Source: Hyphomicrobiaceae bacterium
GTDB taxonomy: Bacteria > Pseudomonadota > Alphaproteobacteria > Rhizobiales > Hyphomicrobiaceae
Reading direction: 5' to 3'
NCBI GenBank assembly: GCA_023384095.1
Contig: JAHDXT010000015.1
Location: forward strand, 27,556-91,555
Length of the DNA stretch: 64,000 bases
The notes below the pieces were generated by a model that did not search any database, was not told where the DNA came from, and saw nothing but the letters and a program-made list of their open reading frames with translations. The translations under genes were made by a program, and so were the position numbers. Within the stretch, counting starts at the first letter, position 1. Each line of letters opens with the position of its first letter. This document shows, piece after piece, positions 16,687-25,699 of this stretch.

Positions 16687-17583
16687 TCAGGCCGGGCGGG
16701 TCTTTCCGCGCAGGAGCTCGATGATGCCGGAGAAGTCGGCGCCGCTGTTCCCGGCAGCCACGAAGAGCTGGTAGAGCTGCGCCGCCTCGGCGCCCATCGG
16801 CGTCGCGACGCCGGACGCGCGTGCCGCCTCCTGCGCCAGCCCCAGGTCTTTCAGCATAAGCGCCGCCGAGAAGCCGGGCTTGTAGCCGTGATTGGCGGGC
16901 GACGCCGGCACAGGGCCCGGAACGGGGCAGTAGCTCGTCATCGCCCAGCACTGTCCCGACGACGTCGAGGCGACGTCGAACAGCGCCTGGCGCGACAGGC
17001 CCAGCTTGTCCGCGAGATTGAAGCCCTCGCAGACTCCCAGCATGCTGATGCCGAGGATCATGTTGTTGCAGATCTTGGCGGCCTGGCCGGCGCCCGGCTC
17101 GCCGCAGTGAACGAGCTTGCGGCTCATCTTCTCGAGCACGGGCCGCGCTTTCTCGAACGCCTCCGCGCTGCCGCCGGCCATCAGCGTCAGCGTGGCCGCC
17201 TCGGCGCCGGCGACGCCGCCCGAGACGGGGCAGTCGAGCGACAGCCTGCCGGCTAGTGCCGCCAGCTCGTGCGCTCGGCGCGCCGAGGCGACGTCGATGG
17301 TCGAGCAGTCGACGAGCACGGCCCCGCCGGCAGCGGCAGCGAGCACGTCTTTCATCTCGTAGACCGCGATCGTGTCCTTGCCTGCCGGCAGCATGGTGAT
17401 GACGGCATCGGCGCCGTCGGCGGCCGTCGCGGCGCTCGCCGCCGCGGTAACGCCCCGCGCGACGGCCCTTTCCAGGTTGGCCGGCACGAGGTCGTAGCCG
17501 GCGACGGTGTAGCCGGCCTTCACGAGATTGCCGGCCATGGGCGTGCCCATGTTGCCGAGCCCGATGAACGCGATCCTGGTCAT
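16687..17583 (-). CDS. 3-hydroxyisobutyrate dehydrogenase family NAD(P)-dependent reductase
   Basis: This 298-residue beta-hydroxyacid dehydrogenase has the Rossmann motif IAFIGLGNMGTPMAGNLVKAGY at the N-terminus. DCPVSGGVAGAEAATLTLMAGG near residue 115 binds substrate, and the catalytic lysine lies in GAGQAAKICNNMILG near 168. Length and motifs fit 3-hydroxyisobutyrate dehydrogenase (MmsB, valine catabolism), which would match the enoyl-CoA hydratase gene 38 bp upstream. Tartronate semialdehyde reductase is an alternative. The ATG at 17583 is preceded by GGGAGGACGTC. Confidence 0.85.
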   Translation of the reverse strand: MTRIAFIGLGNMGTPMAGNLVKAGYTVAGYDLVPANLERAVARGVTAAASAATAADGADAVITMLPAGKDTIAVYEMKDVLAAAAGGAVLVDCSTIDVASARRAHELAALAGRLSLDCPVSGGVAGAEAATLTLMAGGSAEAFEKARPVLEKMSRKLVHCGEPGAGQAAKICNNMILGISMLGVCEGFNLADKLGLSRQALFDVASTSSGQCWAMTSYCPVPGPVPASPANHGYKPGFSAALMLKDLGLAQEAARASGVATPMGAEAAQLYQLFVAAGNSGADFSGIIELLRGKTRPA

Positions 17584-17621
17584 GACGTCCTCCCTGCCTG
17601 CCGATCCTCCGCCGGCCGATG

Positions 17622-18425
17622 TCAGCGGCCCGTCCACTTCGCCGGCCGCTTGGCCAGGAAAGCCTCCAGTCCTTCGCGGAAGTCGGCGCTGGTGTAGCAC
17701 CTGGCGACGAGGTCGGTATCGTCCACCTTCGGGCCCCGGCGGCGCAAGCGGCGCAGAAGCTCCTTGGTGATCCGCAGCGTCAGCGGCGCATGGCCGGCGA
17801 TCTGGCGGGCCAGCTCCTCGGCTCGCGCCATGAGGGCGGCGTGGCTCTCGACCACCTCCGAGACGAGTCCGACGGCCCGAGCCTCCTCCGCCTCGACTAG
17901 GCGTGCGGTGAAGATGAGGTCGGTGACGCGCGCTTCGCCGACGAGCCGCACCAGCCGCTCCAGGGAGGCGGCGGAGAGGCAGTTGCCGAGCGTGCGCGCG
18001 ATGGGAAAGCCGAATTTCATGTCCCGCGTGGCGATGCGCATGTCGCAGCAGGCGGCGATGCCAGCCCCGCCGCCCGTGCAGGCGCCTGCGATGGCGGCGA
18101 TTGTGGGAACGGGGCAGCTCTCGATGGCGGTGAAGACCTCGTCGGCCCGCTTCTCGTAGGCGATGCCCTGCTCGGGCGTGCGGAAGTCGCGGAACAGCGA
18201 GATGTCGGTCCCGGCCGCGAACGCGCGCTCGCCGGCGCCGCTGATCACGATGGCCATGACGGAGCCATCCGTCGGCGCCGTGACGCAGATCTCAGCCAGC
18301 CGGTCGTACATGCCGAAGGTAAGGGCGTTGCGCGCCTGCGGCCTGTTGAAGGTCGCGAACCCGATCCGATCCCGCACCTCGTAGACGATCTCCTGACCGG
18401 CAGCGGCCAGTTGCGCGCGTTCCAT
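17622..18425 (-). CDS. Enoyl-CoA hydratase/isomerase family protein
   Basis: This 267-residue crotonase-fold protein has the oxyanion-hole stretch GAGERAFAAGTDISLF near residue 67, and the helix GACTGGGAGIAACCDMRIATRDMKFGFPIARTLGN in two parts near 105-140. One catalytic glutamate position (around CIA...) is not obviously conserved, so the reaction (hydratase, isomerase or hydrolase) is uncertain. It precedes the mmsB-like gene by 38 bp and probably shares its transcript. The ATG at 18425 follows GAGGTCGAG. Confidence 0.85.
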   Translation of the reverse strand: MERAQLAAAGQEIVYEVRDRIGFATFNRPQARNALTFGMYDRLAEICVTAPTDGSVMAIVISGAGERAFAAGTDISLFRDFRTPEQGIAYEKRADEVFTAIESCPVPTIAAIAGACTGGGAGIAACCDMRIATRDMKFGFPIARTLGNCLSAASLERLVRLVGEARVTDLIFTARLVEAEEARAVGLVSEVVESHAALMARAEELARQIAGHAPLTLRITKELLRRLRRRGPKVDDTDLVARCYTSADFREGLEAFLAKRPAKWTGR

Positions 18426-18658
18426 CTCGACCTCTGGCCTCGTGTCCTGAAGACGCCGGGATCATGGCTCGCGCACAGCAAACCGTCCCGCGCCTCGAAT
18501 GGCAACGACTTTCGGAGGGATGCCGCGTGCGGACGGGATCGGGCATTGAAGGTGGACGCCGCCGCAAGCGGTCTGTAGCCTTGCGCCGGTCCGCGCCCTA
18601 GGCGTGCCGGGACAACAGCAAATGCGCCCGAAGGCGCTCGACGGAGGAACTCGGAACG

Positions 18659-19180
18659 ATGCGGCCGTCCCCGCATGAAGTACCGAGACGGGCCGGGAGA
18701 CGGCTGCCGATCGCATCCCCGCAGGATTTCGTCGGCGGCGTGTTCCTGCTGGCGATCGCCGCCATCGGCGTTCTGGGCTCCTGGGAGCTCGACTTCGGCC
18801 AGTTCGGCGGCGTCGGATCCGGGATGGTGCCGAAAATCGTCGCCGCGCTGATTGCAGCCTTCGGCATCCTGCTGGTCGTGCAGGGCTTCCTCGCCTCCGA
18901 GGGCGAAGCCATGACGCCATGGTCATTGCGCGGCGTGGTCTTCGTTCTGGGCGCCGCCCTGCTCTTCGCCTGGACCATACGCCCGCTCGGCCTGATCTTC
19001 GCCGGACCCATCACGATCGTGTTCGCGGCCCTCGCGGACCGCACCACGCGCCCGCTGGAGCTAGCCGTCTTCACCGTCGCGCTCACCGCCTTCTGCATCG
19101 GCCTTTTCAGCTTCGCGCTGCGGCTGCCGATCCCGATCCTGCCGACGTCGCTGCCCTATCCGATCAACCTCATCTTCTAG
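18659..19180 (+). CDS. tctB: Tripartite tricarboxylate transporter small membrane subunit TctB
   Basis: This 173-residue protein has four hydrophobic segments and the TctB-typical entry DFVGGVFLLAIAAIGVLGSWELDFGQFGGVGSGMVPK. It is the small integral-membrane subunit of a tripartite tricarboxylate transporter. A GGAGGAA RBS lies eleven bases before the ATG. It is followed by tctA nine bases downstream. No TctC binding protein is in the window, so the substrate is open. Confidence 0.88.
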   Translation: MRPSPHEVPRRAGRRLPIASPQDFVGGVFLLAIAAIGVLGSWELDFGQFGGVGSGMVPKIVAALIAAFGILLVVQGFLASEGEAMTPWSLRGVVFVLGAALLFAWTIRPLGLIFAGPITIVFAALADRTTRPLELAVFTVALTAFCIGLFSFALRLPIPILPTSLPYPINLIF

Positions 19181-19189
19181 GCTCTGACC

Positions 19190-20692
19190 TTGACGGAACT
19201 GACGGACAACCTCTCGCTCGGGTTCGCGACCGCGCTGACGCTGAAGAACCTGGGCCTCTGCTTCATGGGATGCATGATCGGCTCGCTGATCGGCGTGCTG
19301 CCCGGCGTCGGCCCGATCGCCACCATCGCGATGCTCCTTCCTCTTACGTTCGGCGTCGACCCCGTCGGCGCCCTCATCATGCTGTCGGGGATCTACTACG
19401 GCGCCCAGTACGGCGGCTCGACGACGGCCATCCTGGTCAATATCCCCGGCGAGGCGACCTCGGTCGTGACGGTCCTCGACGGGCACGAGATGGCCAAGCA
19501 GGGGCGGGCCGGCATCGCGCTCGGCATCTGCGCCATCGGCTCGTTCATCGCCGGCACGGTCGCGACACTGATCATCGCCTCGCTCGGCGCACCGCTGACC
19601 CGGCTGGCGCTGCTGTTCGGGCCAGCCGACTACTTCTCGCTGATGGTGCTAGGGCTGATGTTCGCCGTCGTGCTGGCCCGCGGCTCGGTGCCGAAGGCCA
19701 TCGCCGTGATCCTGGTCGGCATCCTGCTGTCCACGGTCGGCATGGACCTGGAGACCGGCGAGGAGCGGCTGACGTTCGGGTTCAACGAGCTCGCCGACGG
19801 CATCAATTTCGCCGTCGCCGCGATGGGCATCTTCGGGTTCGCGGAGGTCATCCGCAATCTCGAGGCGACCGAATCGCGCGACGTGGTCAAGGCCCCGATC
19901 GGGCGGCTGCTGCCCGGGCTCGGGGAGCTGCGCCAGTCGGCGGCGCCCATCCTGCGCGGCACGCTTCTCGGCTCCCTGCTCGGGCTGCTGCCGGGCAACG
20001 GCGCGGTGCTCGGCCCCTTTGCCTCCTACACGCTCGAGAAGAAGATCGCGGCGGACCCCGGCCGCTTCGGGCAGGGCGCCATCGAGGGCGTCGCCGGGCC
20101 CGAATCCGCCAACAACGCCGGCGCACAGACCTCCTTCATTCCCCTGCTGACGCTCGGCATCCCGCCCAACGCCGTGATGGCGCTGATGGTGGGGGCCATG
20201 ACCATTCACGGCATCGTGCCCGGCCCGCAGATCATCAGCAAGCAGCCGGCGCTGTTCTGGGGCATGATCACCTCGATGTGGATCGGCAACCTGATGCTGC
20301 TGATCATCAACCTGCCGCTGATCGGGCTCTGGGTGCGCCTGCTCAAGGTCCCCTACCGGCTGATGTTCCCGTCCATCGTGGTGTTCTGCTGCATCGGCAT
20401 CTACTCGATCGGCAACTCCGGCCTCGAGGTGTTCATGGTCGCCGCGTTCGGGCTGTTCGGCTACATGCTGGTCAAGTTCGGGTTCGAGCCGGCGCCGCTG
20501 CTGCTGGGGTTCGTGCTGGGCCGGCTGATGGAGGAGAAGCTCCGTCAGGCGCTCGTCATCTCGCGCGGCAGCTTCATGACCTTCCTCGACCGGCCGCTCA
20601 GCGCCAGTCTGCTGGTGCTGGCGCTGCTGCTCGCCATCATCGCCGTGCTGCCGACGATCCGCAGGAGCCGCGACACGGTTTTCCAGGAATAG
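19190..20692 (+). CDS. tctA: Tripartite tricarboxylate transporter large permease TctA
   Basis: This 500-residue polytopic permease has the family signatures GVLPGVGPIATIAMLLPLTFG near residue 40, GIYYGAQYGGSTTAILVNIPGE near 68 and LPGNGAVLGPFASYTLEKKIA near 265. It moves a carboxylate across the membrane with TctB, using an external binding protein. The start is a TTG at 19190, giving MTELTDNL; the alternative ATG positions inside would cut the first helix. No tctC is nearby. Confidence 0.92.
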   Translation: MTELTDNLSLGFATALTLKNLGLCFMGCMIGSLIGVLPGVGPIATIAMLLPLTFGVDPVGALIMLSGIYYGAQYGGSTTAILVNIPGEATSVVTVLDGHEMAKQGRAGIALGICAIGSFIAGTVATLIIASLGAPLTRLALLFGPADYFSLMVLGLMFAVVLARGSVPKAIAVILVGILLSTVGMDLETGEERLTFGFNELADGINFAVAAMGIFGFAEVIRNLEATESRDVVKAPIGRLLPGLGELRQSAAPILRGTLLGSLLGLLPGNGAVLGPFASYTLEKKIAADPGRFGQGAIEGVAGPESANNAGAQTSFIPLLTLGIPPNAVMALMVGAMTIHGIVPGPQIISKQPALFWGMITSMWIGNLMLLIINLPLIGLWVRLLKVPYRLMFPSIVVFCCIGIYSIGNSGLEVFMVAAFGLFGYMLVKFGFEPAPLLLGFVLGRLMEEKLRQALVISRGSFMTFLDRPLSASLLVLALLLAIIAVLPTIRRSRDTVFQE

Positions 20693-20838
20693 GCCGACTG
20701 CCGCTGCAACGGCAGGTGTGTGCGGCTGAGCTGGTGCCGGACTAGCGCCCGAAGCCGCCTCTCGGATCGAATGTCGGCTGCTTCTCTCTCCTGCTCATCG
20801 CCGCTCGGCGACTACGCTATGAGGCGACCTACCAACGC

Positions 20839-22446
20839 TCAAGCAGCGTGTCGTGTGCCGAGGAGGCCTTTCATGTCCATGACGGCGAGCGTCGTCTCGG
20901 CGATGGCCTGCATGAGCCCAATCTCCTCCAGTGGCCGCGTTCCGAGCAACTCCCTCGCCAGAATGGCGAACCCTTGCCAATTGCCGGGCTGGCGTCGATG
21001 CTTCAAGGAGAGGGAGGTCCACGCTGCGAGCTCGGCCCAGCGGCGGCGGCGGACCTGCAATGGCCCCGCGAGGAGAACGGCCATCCGCTTGGCTCGTGGC
21101 GCTCGCTGGGTGCCAATGGCTTTGGCGACGTTGTCCTCGAACCACGTCTCCAGCGTCGGGTGGTCCTCCAGCCAATCGGCGCTCTGGCGGAGAGCTCTCG
21201 TCACCGCTGCCGCGGACAAGCGTTTCGCATCCACCTCGGCGACGAGATCGGCAACGAGCTTGTCGACGGGCAGTGCCTCCGGGTTGAGCTCAGCGAGGCC
21301 GATTGCCTCGGCGCAGTCGAGGAGGGCGTAGAGCGGCAGGTGGCCAGCCTCGAGACTGATAGCCAGCGCCTGGCAGCAGACAGCCCGAGCATATGCCACG
21401 CTCGTTTCCTCGAGGCCTATCTCACCGGCGATATGCTCGACGATCTCACGCAGATCGGCGAAACTGGCGTCGCGGCGCACCCACGCATCACGCACGCCGA
21501 AACCCTGCTTGACCAGCAAGCCGGCGATAAGGGGCTTGCCCGCCTCCTCGGCAATCACGAGGACGGTAAATGCTCCTGAGCCATCGACGCCGGAGGACAG
21601 GACCTGCCGCACGACTGGCCGAGGCCAGGGCGCACATTCGACGCGCTTCTTACGGGCGACATTGATCGCCTTGTCGAGGTCTTGTCGATCTGCCGCAGGC
21701 AGCCAGTTGCGCATCGCGATCATGCGCCTCAGCATGGTCGGGGTGACGAGACCGTGGGGGGCCGCCAGCCCGATCGCTTCGGTAAGCTTGCCGCGGACCT
21801 CGGCCGATGCACTCAGCAGGAAGCCGACGGCGGCCTCTCGCATGGCAGGTTCCTTGTCGGAGAAAGCAGCCATGACCAGCGCGGCACGCCCATCCTCAGG
21901 CAATGCCTCGAGGGTGTCGTCCAGATAGGCGTGGATGGCGAACGGGTCGCTGCCGAATTGCTCAACTATGCCGGTGAAATAGTCGGCACCATCGCGATGC
22001 TCGCAGGCTGCGCGGGCGCCGCTGCCGTTCTCCACCAGCGTCTGCATGAGATTGCGCAGGTCATCGCCGATGTCGAGCTTGGCGGTCGCGAATTGGTGCA
22101 TCACCAGAAGCAGCACGGGCGGAGTGATGGTCCCCACCTCACCAGCCGAGATGAGATGCCGGCGCAGTCGGGCGACCAGCGCGATCGCGGCGGCATCCTT
22201 GTCATCGACCGCATAGCGCAGCATCTCGAGGCCGTGCGCGAGCAGGAATGCGTAGCCGCCGATCAGCTTGTCGCTGGAGCGCTTCTTCTTGCCCTCTTTC
22301 GCAAGCATGTCGACGAGGTCGAGCACGTGCTCAGGCTCCGCGTCGAGGGCGCGCATGGATCTCTGGGTCGCCGTGCTCAGCCGCTCGACGGCCATGTCGG
22401 CCGCCACGGATCTGGCGATGCGGGTGAGAGCCGTGCGGTCGGTCAT
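20839..22446 (-). CDS. Uncharacterised 535-residue protein, helical
   Basis: I do not recognise this gene. It begins at the ATG at 22446 (MTDRTALTRIARSVAADMAVERL, shown in part) and is predominantly alpha-helical with long Ala/Leu-rich helices. There is no signal peptide and no membrane span. A recurring pattern of paired helices at residues 30-230 (LIGGYAFLLAHGLEMLRYA; PVLLLVMHQFATAKLDIGD) may be a HEAT- or ARM-like scaffold. Residues 290-345 hold a beta-strand-like insert SGAFTVLVIAEEAGKPLIAG. The longer ORF start at 22518 has no supporting RBS. No neighbour explains its role; it sits alone between tctA and ispE. Confidence 0.8.
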   Translation of the reverse strand: MTDRTALTRIARSVAADMAVERLSTATQRSMRALDAEPEHVLDLVDMLAKEGKKKRSSDKLIGGYAFLLAHGLEMLRYAVDDKDAAAIALVARLRRHLISAGEVGTITPPVLLLVMHQFATAKLDIGDDLRNLMQTLVENGSGARAACEHRDGADYFTGIVEQFGSDPFAIHAYLDDTLEALPEDGRAALVMAAFSDKEPAMREAAVGFLLSASAEVRGKLTEAIGLAAPHGLVTPTMLRRMIAMRNWLPAADRQDLDKAINVARKKRVECAPWPRPVVRQVLSSGVDGSGAFTVLVIAEEAGKPLIAGLLVKQGFGVRDAWVRRDASFADLREIVEHIAGEIGLEETSVAYARAVCCQALAISLEAGHLPLYALLDCAEAIGLAELNPEALPVDKLVADLVAEVDAKRLSAAAVTRALRQSADWLEDHPTLETWFEDNVAKAIGTQRAPRAKRMAVLLAGPLQVRRRRWAELAAWTSLSLKHRRQPGNWQGFAILARELLGTRPLEEIGLMQAIAETTLAVMDMKGLLGTRHAA

Positions 22447-22789
22447 GTGCTGTCTCCGTGCGACTGGCGGCGATCCGCCGGTCGACATGGATCGTCGCGG
22501 ATGCCGGGGTGCCCGCAATCAGCCTCGATGATTCGAGGGATCGCGCCCATGCACTCGCACGCGGTATCCACAACCAGGAGCCGAGGCGGCGCCGGTTCGT
22601 CAGGGCAGTTCAATTCAAGCCCGTCTGACGAGGGGGATGGCCTTCCACCTGTTCTCGGCGAAAACCTCGCGGGCGGGTCGAGGTTTCTTGCCGGTCCGGC
22701 GTATGACTCGAGCGGCTGACGGCGAAGTGAGGCGCTGCGGACGATCGAAATCCCGGGGCCGGCAGCAGCCGGCCTCTTTTGCCGCCCGC
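22447..22789. other. Intergenic stretch, no gene seen
   Basis: No convincing coding frame is seen here. A short hairpin GGCCGGC (22757-22763), AGCA, GCCGGCC (22768-22774) followed by TCTTTT lies 16 bp beyond the ispE stop. It reads as a weak terminator on the plus strand, but no plus-strand gene precedes it. On the minus strand it lacks a T-run, so its role is unclear. Confidence 0.4.
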
Positions 22790-23692
22790 TCACGCGAGCG
22801 TGACCGCCCGCACCCACCACCCGGGATGTGACTGCGACAGCGCGCTTGCCGCCTGGCCGGCGGCCTGACGCGTATCGAACAGCCCGAAGCACGCCGGCCC
22901 TGCCCCGGACATGCGGACGAGGCGGCAACCGCTCGAAGCGGCAAGCGCAGCTTCGACCGCCCGGCACGCAGGCATGAGGTCCCGGGCCGGCGCGGCGAGG
23001 TCGTTGCCAGAGGCCCGCAGCCAAACCACGCAGTCGTCGAGGCCGACAAACGGGGGCAGCGGCCCGGGGTCACGGGACCTGGCGGGAGCGGCGGGCGCCG
23101 CGAGCCGGCGGAAGACCTCGCGGGTTTTGTCCGGCGGGACGGGAACGCCAGGATTGGCGAGCACGGCTGGCAGCCGCGGCAGGCCCCGCACGGGCCGGAT
23201 CTTCTCGCCGATTCCCCACATCAGCGAGGCGGTGTCCGCCAGGCAGACCGGGACGTCGGCTCCGAGACGGGCGGCCAGCCGATGCCAATCGAATGCGGCA
23301 GCCAATGCCGGATTGGCACGCCTGACGGCCCGCAGGGCTGCGGCGGCGTCGGCGGAGCCGCCTCCGAAGCCGGCAGTCACCGGCAGTTTCTTCTCTATCG
23401 CGATCGACCCGAGGCTGAACCTCGGTTCGGCCTGGGCGAGCTCGCGCAAGGCGCGAGCGACGAGGTTCTCACCTTCGATGCCAGCGCCGAATGGCCCGTT
23501 CGAGGTGACCTCGGGCGCGGAGCCGACCGTCAGCACCACGACGTCCCCGATATCGGCGAAGGCGACAAGACTTTCCAGCTCGTGGTAGCCGTCCGGACGC
23601 CGGCCGAGGACCTTCAGCGTCAGGTTGACCTTGGCGCGCGCCAGCTCGCTGATGGCGCCGCCCGCCGTATCTTGCCCTTTTGATCCAGGCAT
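22790..23692 (-). CDS. ispE: 4-diphosphocytidyl-2-C-methyl-D-erythritol kinase
   Basis: This 300-residue GHMP kinase phosphorylates CDP-methylerythritol in the non-mevalonate isoprenoid pathway. The family motif KVNLTLKVLGRRPDGYHELES opens the protein and ATP-binding PVTAGFGGGSADAAAALRA lies near residue 98. A third GHMP motif, VRMSGAGPACFGLF, is at the C-terminus. The ATG at 23692 was chosen because the upstream part of the ORF to 23869 has no homologous content. It follows the TPR gene by 28 bp and is probably co-transcribed. Confidence 0.94.
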   Translation of the reverse strand: MPGSKGQDTAGGAISELARAKVNLTLKVLGRRPDGYHELESLVAFADIGDVVVLTVGSAPEVTSNGPFGAGIEGENLVARALRELAQAEPRFSLGSIAIEKKLPVTAGFGGGSADAAAALRAVRRANPALAAAFDWHRLAARLGADVPVCLADTASLMWGIGEKIRPVRGLPRLPAVLANPGVPVPPDKTREVFRRLAAPAAPARSRDPGPLPPFVGLDDCVVWLRASGNDLAAPARDLMPACRAVEAALAASSGCRLVRMSGAGPACFGLFDTRQAAGQAASALSQSHPGWWVRAVTLA

Positions 23693-23720
23693 GGCCTCCG
23701 CCCGGGCCGGACGGTCCCGG

Positions 23721-25535
23721 TCACTGCACCGGCGCGCCGGGGACGAGCTTCGTCTGCGCCCCCTTCTTGCCCGCCGCGGCGCGCGCGGCCTGCCGGCTCT
23801 TCTTCTGTCCGCGCACGACCGGCTTCTCGGCGAGCCCCTTCTGCAGCTTCGCCTTGATCTTCTCCGCATCCTCGGGCTCCGGGTTCAGCGACAGCGACTG
23901 CTGCCACTGGAACCGCGCCTCGCGGAAGCGGCTCACACGCCAGAGCGCATCTCCCAGATGATCGTTGAGAACCGGGTCCTCCGGCTTCAACTCGACCGCC
24001 CGCTCGAGGAAACGCACCGCATCCTTGTAGTTCCCGAGTCGGTAATGAGCCCAGCCGAGGCTGTCGACGATATAGCCGTCGTCCGGCTTGAGAGCGACGG
24101 CCTTCTCGATCAGGGACAGCCCTTGCTTGAGATTGCGGTTCTGATCGATCCAGGAGTACCCGAGATAATTGAGCACCAGCGGCTGGTCCGGATTGAGCTG
24201 CATGGCCTTGCGAAGGTCGGTCTCCGCCTGCGGCCACTGCTTCAGCCGCTCATAGGAGGTGCCGCGCGCATACCAGTAGGTCCAATGGCGCTTCTCGGGC
24301 TTTTCGAGCAGCCCGATCGCTCGCGTGTAGTACTCGACCGCCTCCGCGTATCGCTTGCGCCCGCGCAGGATCGTGCCGATGGCGTCGAGCACGCGCAGGT
24401 CCGCCGGGTCCTCGCCGTGCAGCCGGTCCAGCAGCGCCTTGGCCTCCTCTGTCCGGTCCAGCATGTTGAGGTTGATGGCCTTGCGGATGTCGATCGAGGT
24501 CTGCAATGGGGTTCCACGCGGGATCCTGGCGTAGATCTCGATCGCCTCCGCATGCCGCTTCGTCGTCTCGTGGACGTTGGCCAGCGCGGCCAGGGCGAAC
24601 GGGAAATCCGGCCGCACGAAGAGGGCCATCTGCAGATACAGCGCGCCGATGCTGATGCCGCCCTCGCCCGTCAGAGCTTCGCCGAGCCCGTAGAACACCT
24701 CGGCGATGCCTTCCTGGACCGTAGAGACGAGCAGGGTCGAGGCCTGGCCTGCCTCGAGCTGGTCGCGCAGGGCCCGTGTCGTCGGATGCCCGTCGCCCGC
24801 CGACTTGTCGAGGTGCTCGTTCAGAATTGCCTTGGCGAGCTTGACGTCGCCCGCCTTCGCGCTATGCAGCGCATACGCCATCGCCGTCCGCGGCGTTCGC
24901 GAATCCATCTTGAAGACGCGCTCGAAGCTCTTCCGGGCCTCGGCGGGCCGCCGGCCGAGATCCGCAATCAGGGCGCGGTGATAGCGAATGTAGAACTGCG
25001 CCCATTCCGCCTGCTTGCCGCCCTCGAGCAGTTCGAGAGCGCTGTCGACCTCGCCGGTTGCGAGCTTGACCCAGGCGCGCAGGAGCATGGAGGTCAGCTC
25101 CCCGATCGGGCCCGATCCGGCAGCGCGGAAGTGCGCGTCCGCCGCCGCATAGTTGCCGGACTTGAACGCGGTCAGCCCAAGGACGAGCTGCCCCATCCGA
25201 TGCGTATCCTGGATGCCCACGAGATGCCGAGCCAGCTCGACGGCGCGGGTCCAGTCACCCTCGGTCGCCTCCATGAGGAAGGCCTGCTCGACGAGGACCT
25301 CGTTGTCCGGATCGCGGGTCAGCGCCCGCGCGTAGAAGTCGGCTGCCGCCGTCGTATCGTGCTGGCCCCGCGCGAACCGGCCGGCGAGATAGCTGCCGAG
25401 CAGCGATCGTTTCTCTTCCAACCGGTCCGGAGTGCGCGCCACGGCAGACAGCCACTGCGCGCCGGCCATCGCGGCCACGGTCGCCGCGGCGACACCCCAA
25501 CAGGCCATCCATAGCCGTAGCCGTCGAGACCGCAT
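23721..25535 (-). CDS. Tetratricopeptide-repeat protein with N-terminal anchor
   Basis: This 604-residue protein has a hydrophobic segment near residues 10-30 (ACWGVAAATVAAMAGAQWL) that could be a signal or anchor. Multiple TPR units follow, clearest at residues 370-560 (WPQAETDLRKAMQLNPDQPL; GNYKDAVRFLERAVELKPED; SRFREARFQWQQSLSLNPEP). A basic tail, KKSRQAARAAAGKKGAQTK, ends it. TPR proteins beside ispE are common in Rhizobiales. Its job may be envelope scaffolding. The ATG at 25535 precedes MRSRRLRL; the alternative start further upstream at 25601 is not needed. An AT-rich stretch at 25571-25660 likely holds its promoter. Confidence 0.88.
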   Translation of the reverse strand: MRSRRLRLWMACWGVAAATVAAMAGAQWLSAVARTPDRLEEKRSLLGSYLAGRFARGQHDTTAAADFYARALTRDPDNEVLVEQAFLMEATEGDWTRAVELARHLVGIQDTHRMGQLVLGLTAFKSGNYAAADAHFRAAGSGPIGELTSMLLRAWVKLATGEVDSALELLEGGKQAEWAQFYIRYHRALIADLGRRPAEARKSFERVFKMDSRTPRTAMAYALHSAKAGDVKLAKAILNEHLDKSAGDGHPTTRALRDQLEAGQASTLLVSTVQEGIAEVFYGLGEALTGEGGISIGALYLQMALFVRPDFPFALAALANVHETTKRHAEAIEIYARIPRGTPLQTSIDIRKAINLNMLDRTEEAKALLDRLHGEDPADLRVLDAIGTILRGRKRYAEAVEYYTRAIGLLEKPEKRHWTYWYARGTSYERLKQWPQAETDLRKAMQLNPDQPLVLNYLGYSWIDQNRNLKQGLSLIEKAVALKPDDGYIVDSLGWAHYRLGNYKDAVRFLERAVELKPEDPVLNDHLGDALWRVSRFREARFQWQQSLSLNPEPEDAEKIKAKLQKGLAEKPVVRGQKKSRQAARAAAGKKGAQTKLVPGAPVQ

Positions 25536-25699
25536 AGCACCTCTCTGACGGGGCGCGGAGGTGCCCCTCAACCGATTCTGTGATCCGAACAATATTAGCA
25601 AAGACTACAGCTATTTGGCGACTCCGGGGCGAGAAAAATCGGCAGATAACTGATTCGGCTCGATTTACCATCGGAGCGGCGGCTCATGCTCGAGTCCGC

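Noticed and set aside
22757..22780. Plus-strand terminator after ispE
   Set aside because: The hairpin and short T-run are weak, no plus-strand transcript precedes it and on the minus strand there is no T-run.
23625..25514. 629-residue plus-strand ORF opposite the TPR gene
   Set aside because: Antisense shadow; the minus-strand TPR protein is supported by repeated motifs.
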